DNA from: Rhynchosporium graminicola
Taxonomy: Eukaryota > Ascomycota > Leotiomycetes > Helotiales > Ploettnerulaceae
Direction: 5' to 3'
DNA: 64,000 bases
Assembly: GCA_900074885.1 (NCBI GenBank)
Contig: FJUW01000030.1
Coordinates: forward strand, 458,307 to 522,306
The translations under genes were made by a program, and so were the position numbers. Below, piece by piece: positions 1 to 11,752 of this stretch. The notes beneath the pieces are model-generated. The model was given only the letters and a program-made list of their open reading frames with translations, made no database searches and was not told the DNA's origin. The stretch's first letter is position 1. Each line of letters begins with the position of its first letter.

Positions 1-3000
1 TCCTCTCCAGCCGATGTGAGAATCAGAAAACATGGTGAGAAGGCCTCTTCAATTTGCGCCCCAAAACTTAAGCTGCCGCTCCAAGGCTGCTATAGTATTC
101 CGCAGATTGTCAGCGGTCCAATTGGTGTCTACGTTGTATTGTTGTATTTAGGCCACCTTCTCACAAGAGAGCTTGCAAGCATGTTAAGGAGTATCGTGGC
201 GACTGGTTGTTGTTCCTGCTTCCATATCTTGATAATTGGTATGTAACCACTTGCACAAAAGCTTCCACGGCTTGGATGCGTCCTGGAAGCGTCCCGAAAC
301 GTCGTCCGCTTCTATCCGAGTGCCCAGGTTTGAACTGTATCCGACGTAGATCGGCGCCTGATGCTGTGGTATTTCCACGTTGTAACCTACGTTGTATCCG
401 AATTTCCCTGGTATTTGTGGATATCTCCGCTCGAGCATACGAACTAATTCTTCTGCTCCAGCAAACGAAAAGGATCTTTTCCCAGCCTCGATATCACTCG
501 GACAGCTTCTACGTTCTCAAGTCTTCTGACTATCTTATGCTCGATTTTGACTGCTCGTGAAGCCTGCTTTCCGGTGCCGTCCATAGCGAAGTAACTTTAC
601 CATAGTTAGCAGATATCGATATCTCTTCACTTTCACGAGATACCCACTCTTGAACCCGCTTTCGGAAGTACCACCATTGATTCTTGCTCGACCGTCTTCT
701 AGTCTCCCGGCAGCACCACGCCGGATTGTGGCAACATAAGCCCCAGCAGATTTATCTTCTTGTAGACGGTAGTCAGCGAAAGATGGGTTCTTTGTAAATT
801 CGAAGCCAATGTTATTTAGGATAATCGATCGGATGACTAGTATTGGGATCGTGTGAAGAAGTGCTATATCATGCTGTGTGGCCCATCAGAGTCCTCGATC
901 ATCTTGAAGCATTGATAACAGAAAGGATACCAACAAAGGCAACACCCAGGCTGGCCGGAAAACAACTTACAACGAGTAAAGCTCCTTAAGAACAGGCAAA
1001 AAAGGCAAGCGTAGCCAGCGTAGAATGGGGAAAATTTGAATTGAATATTGAGGAACTGAAGTTCACGAAGCAATTTTCATGCCATAGCTTACTCAACACC
1101 TAAGACGCACATTTAGCACTGGCGGGAACACCAACATCTTTTCGTAGGTGCAGGAACATCGGAGCTTCAATTACCGGCATTGGTAATGGTGTGCGAGCAT
1201 GTCGTAAAATTCGGCATCATCTCCCGAATCCAACCAAGGAAATTATTCTGAGATCCTTTTAGACAGCAGAATCGGTTCTGCGTCAACGACTTGGTGTGGA
1301 TCTCGTATATTTTCGGACCACGCTGCCTATCCTCCTTCAACATGCAGGAAAAATGCTCTTGCAGGATCGGGAATCTACAGCGCGTAGTCATAAGCCTCAG
1401 ATCTACAATCAGGCGATATGGTGAGATCGTCGTGTTTCTCAGAATATTGGTCGGAGAGAGCTCGAAAGGACGAAGGATTTGGCGAGGGAGCCATACGGAC
1501 AATAACCTCCCACCCATATCGAGCATCGTTATATGTCGTTCATATGTGTCCCGGTGGCGTCGGCCAGCTATTGGTGCAGGAAATCCCCGGTAGTCGACGT
1601 AAGTTGGATTTGAAGGTCTTCATCTGCTTCCCCCAGGCCGAAGATCTGCATCTCCAGTTTCTACACGCGTCTTTGTAGGCCATCCAGTTCATGGCGAGAC
1701 TGGATCATATTACACACTACGAGTCTTTCGACCGCGCTCCTAAATCCTGCAACAGACTAGTCTCGACGAATGTTTGGCAATTCCTCGGAGCCTCTTCGTA
1801 GCTGGCTGACTCTAATTCTTTGACACGAACCTAAAGACTAGGCAGTCATCTGACCATCTTGTCTAGTTCAAATTTAGGTCTCGACCTCAAAGGCGGACTT
1901 CTGTGGTGCAAGAGTATTGACGTCCCAGACCTGAGTCTACAGGCCACTCACATCTTCTTGGCTCTTCTATGAAATTAGCGTGGTGATATCCCTATAGGAC
2001 CGATTGTTCACTCCAGCTGACCCCGAAGAACTCGTTCTGTTTGATGGTGACTGTACTCTCGTGTTATGTGTTTGTCAAGACTTTGGGTTAGAGCGTCTTC
2101 CTCATCAAGCAAGACTTCGGTACGGCCACCACGCTGTTCTAAACGATCGAGCGTACTCTGAAGACCGGCAGTAGTGGTAATTGAGTTTTTCATCCCTCAA
2201 TCTGGGAGGCGAAACGCAGAGTTGCGCCTTAGATAGTCTCCACGTCTTGCAAAGACTGAGTGGTCCTTGTGTAATCTCCAAGCAAGGTTATGATCCCATT
2301 CCATGCACGCCAGATTTCCCGTAGGACTACGCAATTCTATAACTTGTTACTCCAGTGACTTCCACTTCTCGCGATTAATTCAATAAGCCGCCTGGTCCTT
2401 CTAATTTCGCTAGTCGGCCACCAATTACCAGCCCGTCCAGAGCTGGATGCCCTCTTCTAGACCCTTAGTTGTGTTGATCTTGCACCTTAAGATATCCATA
2501 GCCTCTTTGTTTCTTCGTGTGTTCCTTCTCGCGTTGAAGACTCGGGAATACCTTCAACCTTGAGGAGTGGATATGATACATAGCCACCGTCATCTACACA
2601 TGGATTTCTTGCTACAAATAGCTTTTGGCACGAAGCTCGTCTACTATATCTCAAGAGCTTTCAGGATGTAGGTTATCACTGACGCATATAGTTGCCGTAG
2701 CTTTGAAGGATGCCGTGATATCAGTAGGCTGTACCACTACTAGCATAAAAGTCCTGTATCCATCTGTGAAATGAAATGTCAGCTTGCCTGGTAAGCAGTT
2801 CTGCGGGGTTGCCACAACAATAATGTCACCAAAATACTTCAATGATGCTAAAGATTTAGATTTCGTAATATCTATCAATACTTCAGCGACTGAGATCGAG
2901 CTACGATACTACATACTGTAAATCCAGGTCTCTTTCACCATTAGGAACTTGCCAGACCCAGCTCAGCCTCCCTCCAAGGCTGAAGGAACATAGACCCACT

Positions 3001-3248
3001 TTTAGCGAAGTAAACAAAGCGTTTGCCTGATTATCTTATTTACTTCTGAGCGTGCTTGCCTCCCGACAGGGGGTCGACAGTAGCAGGCAGGGGCTAGCGC
3101 GCCCACTTGCAAGAATATTCGAGCACAATTAACCTGCTCCTTATCTGCAGTTTCGAGTTCTCAACTTCTGCTCCTGTAGATTTCGAACAACCAACCACCA
3201 AATAAGCTTGCTGCACGACTTTGAACGTGCAATTGCTCAGTAGCAAAG
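1..3248. other. Left-end region without an intact gene
   Basis: About 3.2 kb in which no reading frame can be extended into a convincing spliced gene on either strand. The longest frames (about 120 codons near 1167-1526, minus strand) look non-coding. Base composition is ordinary, not AT-shifted like the right end of the window, so this is not an obvious RIP-mutated transposon. A possible gene relic at 184-438 is listed separately. The last part, from about 3100, should hold the promoter and leader of the ADA3 gene. Confidence 0.5.
184..438 (-). pseudogene. Possible relic of a GIY-YIG-like fungal gene
   Basis: The reverse strand reads 84 codons containing a stretch of the form Y-V-G-x-S-x-N-L-x-x-R (residues about 32-42) followed by a segment with S-K-P-W/L. 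This resembles the nuclease-like signature seen in some lineage-specific fungal proteins, but the frame is short, has no matching exons on either side and lacks the rest of a GIY-YIG domain. What is seen is only the short motif; the family assignment is a guess. It may equally be a chance frame. Confidence 0.22.
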
Positions 3249-3319
3249 GTAAGTAGCTTCCTGGTCTCAAAGGACTCATTTGGTCCATTGGCAAACACTT
3301 TTACTGATTCAATCACCAG
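3249..3319 (+). other. Probable 5' UTR intron of ADA3
   Basis: A donor GTAAGT at 3249 and an acceptor CACCAG ending at 3319 delimit 71 bp directly in front of the first ATG of the ADA3 frame (3320). The signals and length match the other introns here. If the intron is real, the mature leader joins an upstream untranslated exon straight to the start codon. Confidence 0.45.
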
Positions 3320-5835
3320 ATGCCTCGCAATCGTCAACGAGGTCGGGGCCGGGGTCAAGGTAGTGGCATTAGAATCAGAGTTCGGGATCCCAGTCGGCAA
3401 TCCAGTGGTGGTAGCGCGAGCCGCCCAATTGTCTTATCAGATGATCCACCCACTACCCCACCTAACCGCGTCGTAATCGCGTCCGACACATCTTCCGATG
3501 ATCTGCCGCTTGCTACACGCCACAAGCGCCTTCAGGACGAACTTCAACGCCAACGTGAGGCTGACGGGGCTGAGGCTGCAGGAGAAGAGGCAGAGGCAGA
3601 AGCAAGTCGTCTTCGCGAGCAGGTGGCTAAGTATCTCATCTACATTCCCTCAGACGACGACACCATCAGTGAACGCGACTGGGCCGACGACGAAGCCGAC
3701 GACCAGAGCGACATGGCACCTCCATCCTTGACTGGTCACTTGCCTACTGGTTCAAGCCAGAAGAGTACTGGAAAGAAAGGTCGTGATCGTCAATCTCGCA
3801 GCCGTAACACCACTCCAAGCCTCGCTCAACCCGATCTCACGGAGACTCCTTACCTCAAGATCCCTCTCCTGAACTTCCAGACCGATGAGACAATTGATAA
3901 CTATGGCAGTGGCACGTCTGGTTCCAGGGACCTTCCTACTTCCAAGGATCTTGAAGCTCTCCAGGATCGGTTGAGCAAGTTCACGACGATGGTTGATGCT
4001 CGAGGCGCGGTTTGCGATAGGGGCATGAGAGCTGCAGTCAGTCATCGAAAGGATAGATTGGAGGAAGTCGAGACCGAGAGACAGGATGAGGAGAGAAAGG
4101 AGCGATTGAAGAAGGACGCTGCGGATGAGGAGGAGCGCGGTCGCAACAAGAAGGCTTCAAAGATGAAGAAGAGAAAGGATGCCAGTACTGCTCGGGAAGA
4201 GAGACCCCTTACACACGGTGCTCATGGTTTGGCTGCTCAAGATGGCTCCCATCTTCCAGGTATGTTCATTCCTCAATTGATTGTTCTTTGTCTGCTTCAC
4301 AGCCTTGTTGTCACATCCGAGTCCACGCTGACTTTCTTTCAGAACGTTCTTCTCCATCGCGTGACAAGGGTAAGAGAAAGGCTTCACGAGAACGAGACAA
4401 TGACTCGGGTAGCTCTTCCCTTTCACCTGTTCCCGTTGCCGTGGCCACGCCTACTGCTACCGGTATGGATGTTGACAAAGACGACGATGATGACTCCAGC
4501 TCGGACGAACATCAACCTCCACCAGCACCTGCTGTCCCACACCTTCAAACCTTTGGCGAAGACCCCAATACCTTCCCCGATTCTACAGTCTACGAAATCC
4601 GATCCCCTCGCCCTGGAATGTCTAGAGAAGAGAAGTGTGAGCTATATTCGGTTGCCGGCTTTCCAGAGGATGACCTCGAGGAATTTATCCCAGATACACC
4701 ACCCGACAAGGACTTCAGTAATGCAAAGCCCACCAATCAAGTCCAAGCCAACACCTTCGCCAGTTACATTGAACCATACTTCCGTCCATTCAACGAAGAG
4801 GACTTGGCCTTCATTCGTGAGAGAGGAGATCGCGTTCAACCATTCATCATCCCTCGTCTTGGAAAGAAGCACTACACTGAAGTCTGGGCTGAGGAGGACG
4901 GCGCAGTATCTGTCGATGGTCCATCTCGTGAAAAGTACCCACCCAATCAAGCTCGGGGAGATATCGAGAACATGACCGACGCCATTGCCGAGACCGATCA
5001 GATCTCAGCAGGTCCAGTCCTCAGTAGATTGCTAGCCTGCATGCGACCAGAACATCGTGCACCTCTCGAGGAGAAGCCCAATGGAACCAACGGCATCAAC
5101 GGTGACGTCGACATGAATGCAGATCTAAACGAGCACTTCCATGAAAACGGTGGCGAAGGTTCCTCGAACCCCAGTCACTCTGCAACCCACTCCCTCCCCC
5201 CCGCAACATTCATGCCAGACTCCAATTCCGAAGCCTGGAAGAAGTTGACCCACCCCAAGCTGGACCACGCCCAAGTCGACGAGCGCCTCAAGCAGGAACT
5301 GCGAAACATCGGTTTCATGCCCGAAGACAAGGAACCTGATTACGACGCCCAAGATGACGATGATGTCTCGGCTCGTCTGCGACACCTGCAAGCTCAACTG
5401 AAGGTGACCGCTTTGAAGAATGGTGCTCGTAAGGCAATCCTCTTTGAGAAGGTCAAGGAGGCAATGGCTGCTCAGGAATATAACAATATTCGTGAGGATC
5501 TCGATACCCAGACACAGACTGCGTTCGTCAAGCGTACCAGATCTATGGGTAAGAATAAGAAGAACAAGAGACCTGGTGGAGCTGGAGGTGGTAGCCATTT
5601 CGTTGCTGGTGGCGCCAATCCTGGTGCTGCGAGACCGGGTATTGGAGATAACACGAAGGTACTCATGGAGAGACGACGCAAGTGGGTTGATACTGTTGGC
5701 GGGGCTGTCGATGAGGATGCAAGCAAGGTCCGCCGCAACCGGGATCCTGATTCTTCGATCTTCAAACCTGAGATCATGGCCGAGTACATCCAACGCGAGA
5801 AGGAGCACTGGGATGAGGAGGCCGAGGAGGAATAG
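3320..5835 (+). CDS. ada3: SAGA/ADA complex subunit Ada3 (Ngg1)
   Basis: Two exons, 3320-4259 and 4343-5835, joined across an 83-bp intron (GTATGT...TTTCAG), give 810 residues. The protein is the Ada3 adaptor that links Gcn5 and Ada2 in SAGA and ADA and stimulates nucleosome acetylation in the nucleus. Evidence: the Ada3 core around residues 528-552 (motif AETDQISAGPVLSRLLACM), a helical segment at about 632-680, and the basic C-terminal segment with KRTRSMGKNKKNKRPGG near residue 710. The N-terminal 130 residues are Arg/Gly- and acid-rich low complexity. The usual Ada3 start (a KKGR..SRSRNTTPS block) lies just after the Met at 3713, so translation could begin there instead. A long basic/acidic coiled-coil stretch precedes the intron. 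It converges on the urease gene. Confidence 0.9.
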
Positions 5836-8082
5836 GCTTGCTTCTTATACGACGGTTATTTGAGCGTGGTGTTTGGCATGTGGCGCATAGTTCCTTCCTA
5901 CGGGAAGAGGGGTGGGATTTTGCTTTTTAATTATGGCCGAGATGGCACATATGCGATTGATGTCCCATTTGGGCAAGCGTAGGAATAGTATGAATGCAAA
6001 TGAAACTTAAATTAAGCTGAAATGGCGTGAAGGTCATAGAAATGTTATGGAATGTCTCTGAGGTTGAGGTGGCCGCGGGTATTCAGAGGACAAGATATGC
6101 CCCAAATGACATTCCATCATCACAGAGGTATCACAGGATGTATCACTTTCTACTAGCACATTCAAAGTCACCTACGTACACACTTCACACAACCTAAAAG
6201 ATAAATAACTGACTCATTTCTTGATTCATGAAACACTGGAAGCTAAATCCCTTTCCTAAAATGCCGGAGTCCTGGAAGAAAATAGAAGAGAAAAAAACGA
6301 GACCCTCGCAAAGCTCGATTCCAAGCCGGAAGGTCGGAGGACGGAGATCATAGCTGAATATATCCATCCATCTGTGCTGAGAAAGAAGGAGTTACAAGTT
6401 CAAGATGGAGATAAAGACGAGGTGGAGCAGGTGAGTGGGTGAGAGATTAGACGCCCCGAAAAAGGGATATTGAGATTGAGGAGGAGACTGATGGCGTGCT
6501 TGCGTCTCTGTAAACCTCATCAACAATTCTCCCCTGCGAGGAACAGGACGTGTCCTGCATATACGCAGTACCGAGCAAGGGATAAACCTAGGTCGTTTTG
6601 CAGGAGGGATAGATGGATGGCTATCTGAATGAGATTGGTGCTTATCTCTTCGTGGTAGGTTTTATCACATGTAGGTATTAGGAGGATAGATGCTGGATTC
6701 TTGTTCGTATTGTATCGCGGCCGCGAGAGATAGTTCTCATGTTGGTGAGTTGAGTTGAGTTGAAAGATGTTAATCTGGAAGGAAGGTATTCGCTGATCGA
6801 TCTACACGCACGTCTTTGAATAGAATGAAATCCTAAGGTCTTCACGGCTCTGGACGGGGGGATTAAGTGTCTGATACGTGTAGTTTGGGGTCAAGGAAAT
6901 GGAGCGAAAGATCTTGCGATTTTGTCGAATCAGACAGACGGGCGGGCGTGAAAGAAGGCTTGAAGGCGAGAATCAGATAATCATTAGGATCGAGGGATCG
7001 AGATTAAATAGCCTAAAATATCGAAGCAGAAACCCGAAAAGCAGTTTTCGCCAACCTCATAACTCAGTCCTAGCGCAAAAAAATGGGGAAAATCAGTCTT
7101 CAAACCTCTTCCAATTATACCGAGCAAAAAAGGAACAAAGTAGACATATTCATAGCTGAGCAGAGCAGACGGGGAGATTGTCGATTACTTCTCCCTTGAA
7201 GAAAAGACCAATTGCTATCGACGAAGCTCGGTCTCTGCTCAGTTCCTGCTGATGAAGTGCTTCCCTTCCTGAGTATGTTTTTGATGATTTATGTCCGCTC
7301 CTATCGATCGCGTCGAGTCGAGTTCTGGAAGTAGCAAGTAAGCAAGCAAGCCAGGAAGAAAACAAACCATCCCATCACCACTGCTTGCCTCGAAGCAGGT
7401 ACTTAATAATTAAAAAAAATCACTTTTAGATAACCGAGGCAATTCATAAAGGAGATAGATAGTCTTTGCCTGCCGGAGATGCTTCTGCTTTGTTAAGAGC
7501 AATACAATATATCTGATGATACTTCTCTCTCGTCCGAACTTTATCCCAAATGGTGTACGATAGTCTGTGGACCGTTGTCGTGTTTCCAAAAATGCGCTCT
7601 GAAAGTGACTGAGCTGTTGTGGTGGGAGGAGTTTTAGGATCGGCAGGGAGGGGGCTTGGTATGGTTGGGATATGTGGAATGGATACTTCAGAGGAGACGA
7701 GGGGTTGGGAAAGGATGGTAAGGTGGGGCAGTGAGGGAAGTAAGGTTGAGTGAGGTCCTTGTTGGGAGTGCTCTGAGTAGAGATGAAGAGATATCGAGAT
7801 GAAGAGATGAAGAGAGTTGCGCGGGAGTTAGAGGGATTGAGAGTGTGAGGAATGTGGAAGATGGAGAGGAAATTAGACAGAGTACTTGCAATCTATCGTA
7901 TACGGACTACTTCGACTTTCCAACTAAATTATCTCTTGGATTCCAATTTCCTAAACAAAGCTCAATCCCTTTTCAAGGCTAATGACTTGGTAATTCGATG
8001 TGCATATATATAACTGCTTGCGAAAATATCTAGCTAAAAGCTGCAATTCATAAATCATTGAGCCCCTCCCCCCTCCCTCTCA
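5836..8082. other. Intergenic region between convergent ada3 and urease
   Basis: About 2.2 kb between two gene 3' ends. It must contain both 3' UTRs and polyadenylation regions. Only short frames with simple GA- or CT-rich composition are present (for example 7688-7891 on the minus strand); none can be spliced into a plausible protein. No RNA gene was recognised. The length is generous for two 3' UTRs, so an untranslated transcript cannot be excluded. Confidence 0.5.
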
Positions 8083-10966
8083 TTAATAAACAAAACCAAC
8101 CTGCGTCAACGGCAAGCTGTCCGCCGCCTCGGCCGTCATATGCACACCATCAGCCTCGACGCGATAACTCTCCGCATCAACACTCATCTTCGGCCTCACA
8201 TCATTGAATTTCATATCCCTCTTCCCGATCTCCCTACACTTCTTCACCGGGAGAACTCGCGAGCGGAGATTATAGGAAGCGATGGCACCGGTGTCGATGG
8301 AGGATTGCGAGACGAAGAGGATGGATGTGCTGGGGACGAGGGGGGCGAACATGGGGCGGGAGAGGATGGGTTGGACGGTTGGGATTGAGGCGTTGGGATC
8401 GCCCTGTTTACGCATGCGTTGGTAAGTAGTCTTGAGTAGAGATTTGGACGAGGTAAGGAGCCAGGGAAGAGGGATGAAGGAAAGGAGAAACGTACCATCA
8501 TAGCCTGAGCAATCATCCCACTCTTCACCACCGTCATCGGCTTAATCCCAAACCAAGCTGGATCCCAGACCACAAGATCCGCCAACTTGCCCACCTCAAC
8601 ACTACCAATCGTATCCGCCATTCCCTGCGCAACAGCTGGATTAATAGTGTATTTACTCACGTATCTCTTAACTCTGAAATTATCCGCTCCAGTTCCCTCA
8701 TCCTCAGGAAGGAAACCGCGCTGGATCTTGTTCTTGTGCGCCGTGTTCCACGTCCTCAAAATGACTTCGCCACAACGGCCCATGGCTTGAGAGTCCGAGG
8801 ACATCATAGAGATAGCTCCTAAATCATGCAAGACATCCTCCGCCGCGATCGTCTCTGCTCGAATCCTACTCTCTGCAAACGCTACATCCTCCGGAATATT
8901 CTTACTCAAATGATGACACACCATCAACATATCCAGATGCTCATCCAGCGTATTCCTCGTGAACGGCCTCGTCGGATTCGTACTACTGGGCAAAACATTC
9001 TCATGCTCCACCACAGAAATGATATCCGGTGCATGTCCTCCTCCCGCTCCTTCGGTGTGGTAAGTATGTATTGTGCGATTATTGATAGCGGCGATTGTGG
9101 ATTCTACAAAACCAGATTCGTTCAATGTGTCGGTGTGAATTAGACATTGCACATCGAGTTCATCGCAAACTGTTAAGCATGAATCGATAGCCGAGGGCGT
9201 GGTTCCCCAGTCTTCGTGCAGTTTGAGACCGCAAGCTCCGGCATTGACTTGTTCCCTGAGGGCGGTTGGGTCGCTGTCGTTGCCCTTCCCTGTGATTCCG
9301 ATGTTGACTGGGAGGTTGTCGCATGCTTGAAGCATGAGACGCATGTAATTCTTGCCTGGTGTGCAGGTCGTGGCGCTCGTTCCAGCACTACCCAGGAAAT
9401 TAGCGAATATCAACAATCCCCCGGTCACATGCATACCTTGGCCCTGTACCACCACCAAGCATAGTCGTGATCCCGCTCGAAATCGCTTCATTAATCTGTT
9501 GCGGACAAATGAAATGAATATGGCTATCAAACCCTCCCGCCGTGATAATCTTCCCTTCACCCGCAATAACATCCGTACAACTCCCCACCACCATATTACT
9601 CCCTACGCCATCCATAACATCCGGATTGCCCGCCTTCCCAATACCCACAATATACCCATCTTTGACACCGATATCCGCTTTATAGATTCCACTCCAATCG
9701 ACAATCAAAGCGTTCACAATGACTAGATCTAGAGAGTCAGAATCCGAGACGCCGGTTGCTTGACCCATTCCCTCGCGTAATGTTTTCCCGCCGCCAAATT
9801 TACACTCGTCTCCATACGACGTGAGATCTTTCTCAACTTTTATCCATAGATCTGTGGAACCCAGTCTCACTCTATCACCAACCGTAGGGCCGAACATCGT
9901 AGCGTACGCTTCGCGATCCATTTCGAACGGCTTCAAGAATCCTGCGTCGCCTATAGGTTCTGGCGCATGTGCGAATCCAGCTTTCTGGAGGTTCGCGATT
10001 ATCTCGTCGATGCGCGAGAGGTCGAATTTTCCCGTTGCGAGATGGTTGCCCCCGCGGATAATCTGACGACCGGCTATCTTGACGAGATTTACGGTTTTGG
10101 TGTCGCCAGGTTCGAAACGGACAGAGGTTCCAGCGGCAATGTCGAGACGGTAGCCGTAAGCTGCGGCGCGGTCGAATGAGAGTTGGGGATTGGTTTCGAT
10201 GAAGTGGTAATGTGAACCAATCTAATTGCATCAGAACCCCTTCCTTCTCCCCCGTTGCCCTCTCCAGATTCAGAGAAGAAGAACACACCTGTATCGGCCT
10301 ATCTCCCTTACTTGTAACACTCAATTTCCTCCTTTCCCTCCCCTCGTTCAACACCACCTTTCCCTTCACCACAACCACAGCACCAGGTTGTTTCTCAGCC
10401 TCGTATCCCTCATCTTTCGGGGTTGGGAAGAGTTCTTTGTCAGGAATGGGTAGAAAACTCCCGTATAGCGCTTTTGCGAGATCCCCATCATCGGAACTAA
10501 TTGGGTGATGTACAGTGACGAGATATGTACCGGTAGGAAATGTGCCTTCGACCATTATCTCTGTGAGGGTTGAGCAGACGGATGGTAGGACATGTCGACG
10601 GCCGAGCATGGTTGACCCGATGGACATGAGGTCTGCGACTGTATGGTTGCCATCGCGGATGAGCTGGGACGGAGGTTAGTGAGGTTGAGGTTTGGGGGAA
10701 GGCGGGAGAGGACTTCTTGGAGGTTATTCGCTATCAGAGCCTACGCAACGGTGATTAGTAGTGTGATTTGGTATAACAGGGGAGAGAGGAAGTACGCAAG
10801 CTTCCGTATGATTGAGCTTCACGCCACGAGCGAGTCGTCGTTGTGCAAGTAATCCAACTTGGGAGATTACAAGCTTATCGAGCTATGGTGGCATTCCTAG
10901 TTAGCAACACTTCTTCAGCGCCTTGATTGGGAGAGCAAAACGCACTTCCCTCGGCACAAGATGCAT
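8083..10966 (-). CDS. ureA: Urease (single-chain, nickel-dependent)
   Basis: Hydrolyses urea to ammonia and carbamate in the cytosol. Seven exons (10966-10946, 10882-10796, 10740-10714, 10663-10289, 10221-9437, 9387-8496, 8403-8083) give 835 residues, the normal length of fungal fused gamma-beta-alpha ureases. The start MHLVPRE and the end FVY are family-typical. The active site is complete by alignment to jack bean urease: H404 and H406 (nickel ligands in SHIHFICPQ), K487 (carbamylated lysine in GLKLHEDWG), H516, H542 and the flap Cys-His in MLMVCHHLS. The first exons are tiny (21, 87 and 27 bp) and all phase 0; the 50-bp third intron has a weak GTCCTC donor, but it restores the conserved NNLQELIRDG block. 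Nickel accessory genes are not nearby. Confidence 0.96.
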
Positions 10967-11752
10967 TTTGAAAGATTATCTGGCAATATTTTCAGAACTC
11001 TCATTCATCCCAGGTCCTGAATAGCTTCAATTTATTCAGAGAGCAAAGCTGGCGCTGGAGTACCCCGCGATATGCCTAGTACGGATGTTTCGCGATAAGA
11101 GCTTATTTTGGCAGGGATGTTGATGACACCAATAAAATCAAGAAATCGAAGTCGAGGAAACTCGTCTCGGGCGAAGTAAAACTCATCAACGAAGCAATGT
11201 CACTGAATGAATCTAAAATTTGAAAATGTTACTCGATTAATTTCTTGTAAAGTTTTTTGCGGGCTTTGCTCCGAACTACAGGCAGGATAGGCCGTGAAAT
11301 ACTACTCAAATTCTACATAATTATTTGGCAACTTGATCAAGTGTAACTAACATATTCGCAAGGCCGAAGATGAATTGGCCCAGCCTCGAATCCACGGATC
11401 TGGGCAGCATAAAACATCATAAGCGAGGCACGTTAGAACCTGCCGTGGAAGAAGAGAAGGGTCTTTTCTTGTATATTTCAAGTGTCTGATAATTCATTTT
11501 TGACTCCCTGTCATGTCGAAAGATCAGAGAGCATGGTCCTCCTTGCACAGATATTCTATGCTGTAAATCTCATGATCCTATCCAAGTAACCTTCCCCTTG
11601 TCCAGTAAACAAATCCGGAGTGGTTGAAACTCCTTCCATGTAGTCACCCAAGGTATTCCCAAACGCCAACCAGATCCCAATCATAATGCAATCCCAACGC
11701 TAAATGCTAATCAAAAAACCCATCCGACATCACAACCCCAGCAAAGGACCTC
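10967..11752. other. Urease promoter and RING gene 3' flank
   Basis: Non-coding 0.8 kb. The half next to 10967 is the presumed urease promoter. No coding frame or RNA gene was recognised. Confidence 0.45.

Noticed and set aside
5125..5808. 227-codon minus-strand frame opposite ada3
   Set aside because: It lies antisense to the strongly supported Ada3 C-terminal exon and has no family features; it is a by-product of codon bias.
7688..7891. 67-codon Ser/Leu/Pro-rich minus-strand frame
   Set aside because: Derives from a GA/CT-rich simple sequence and lacks any supporting signal.
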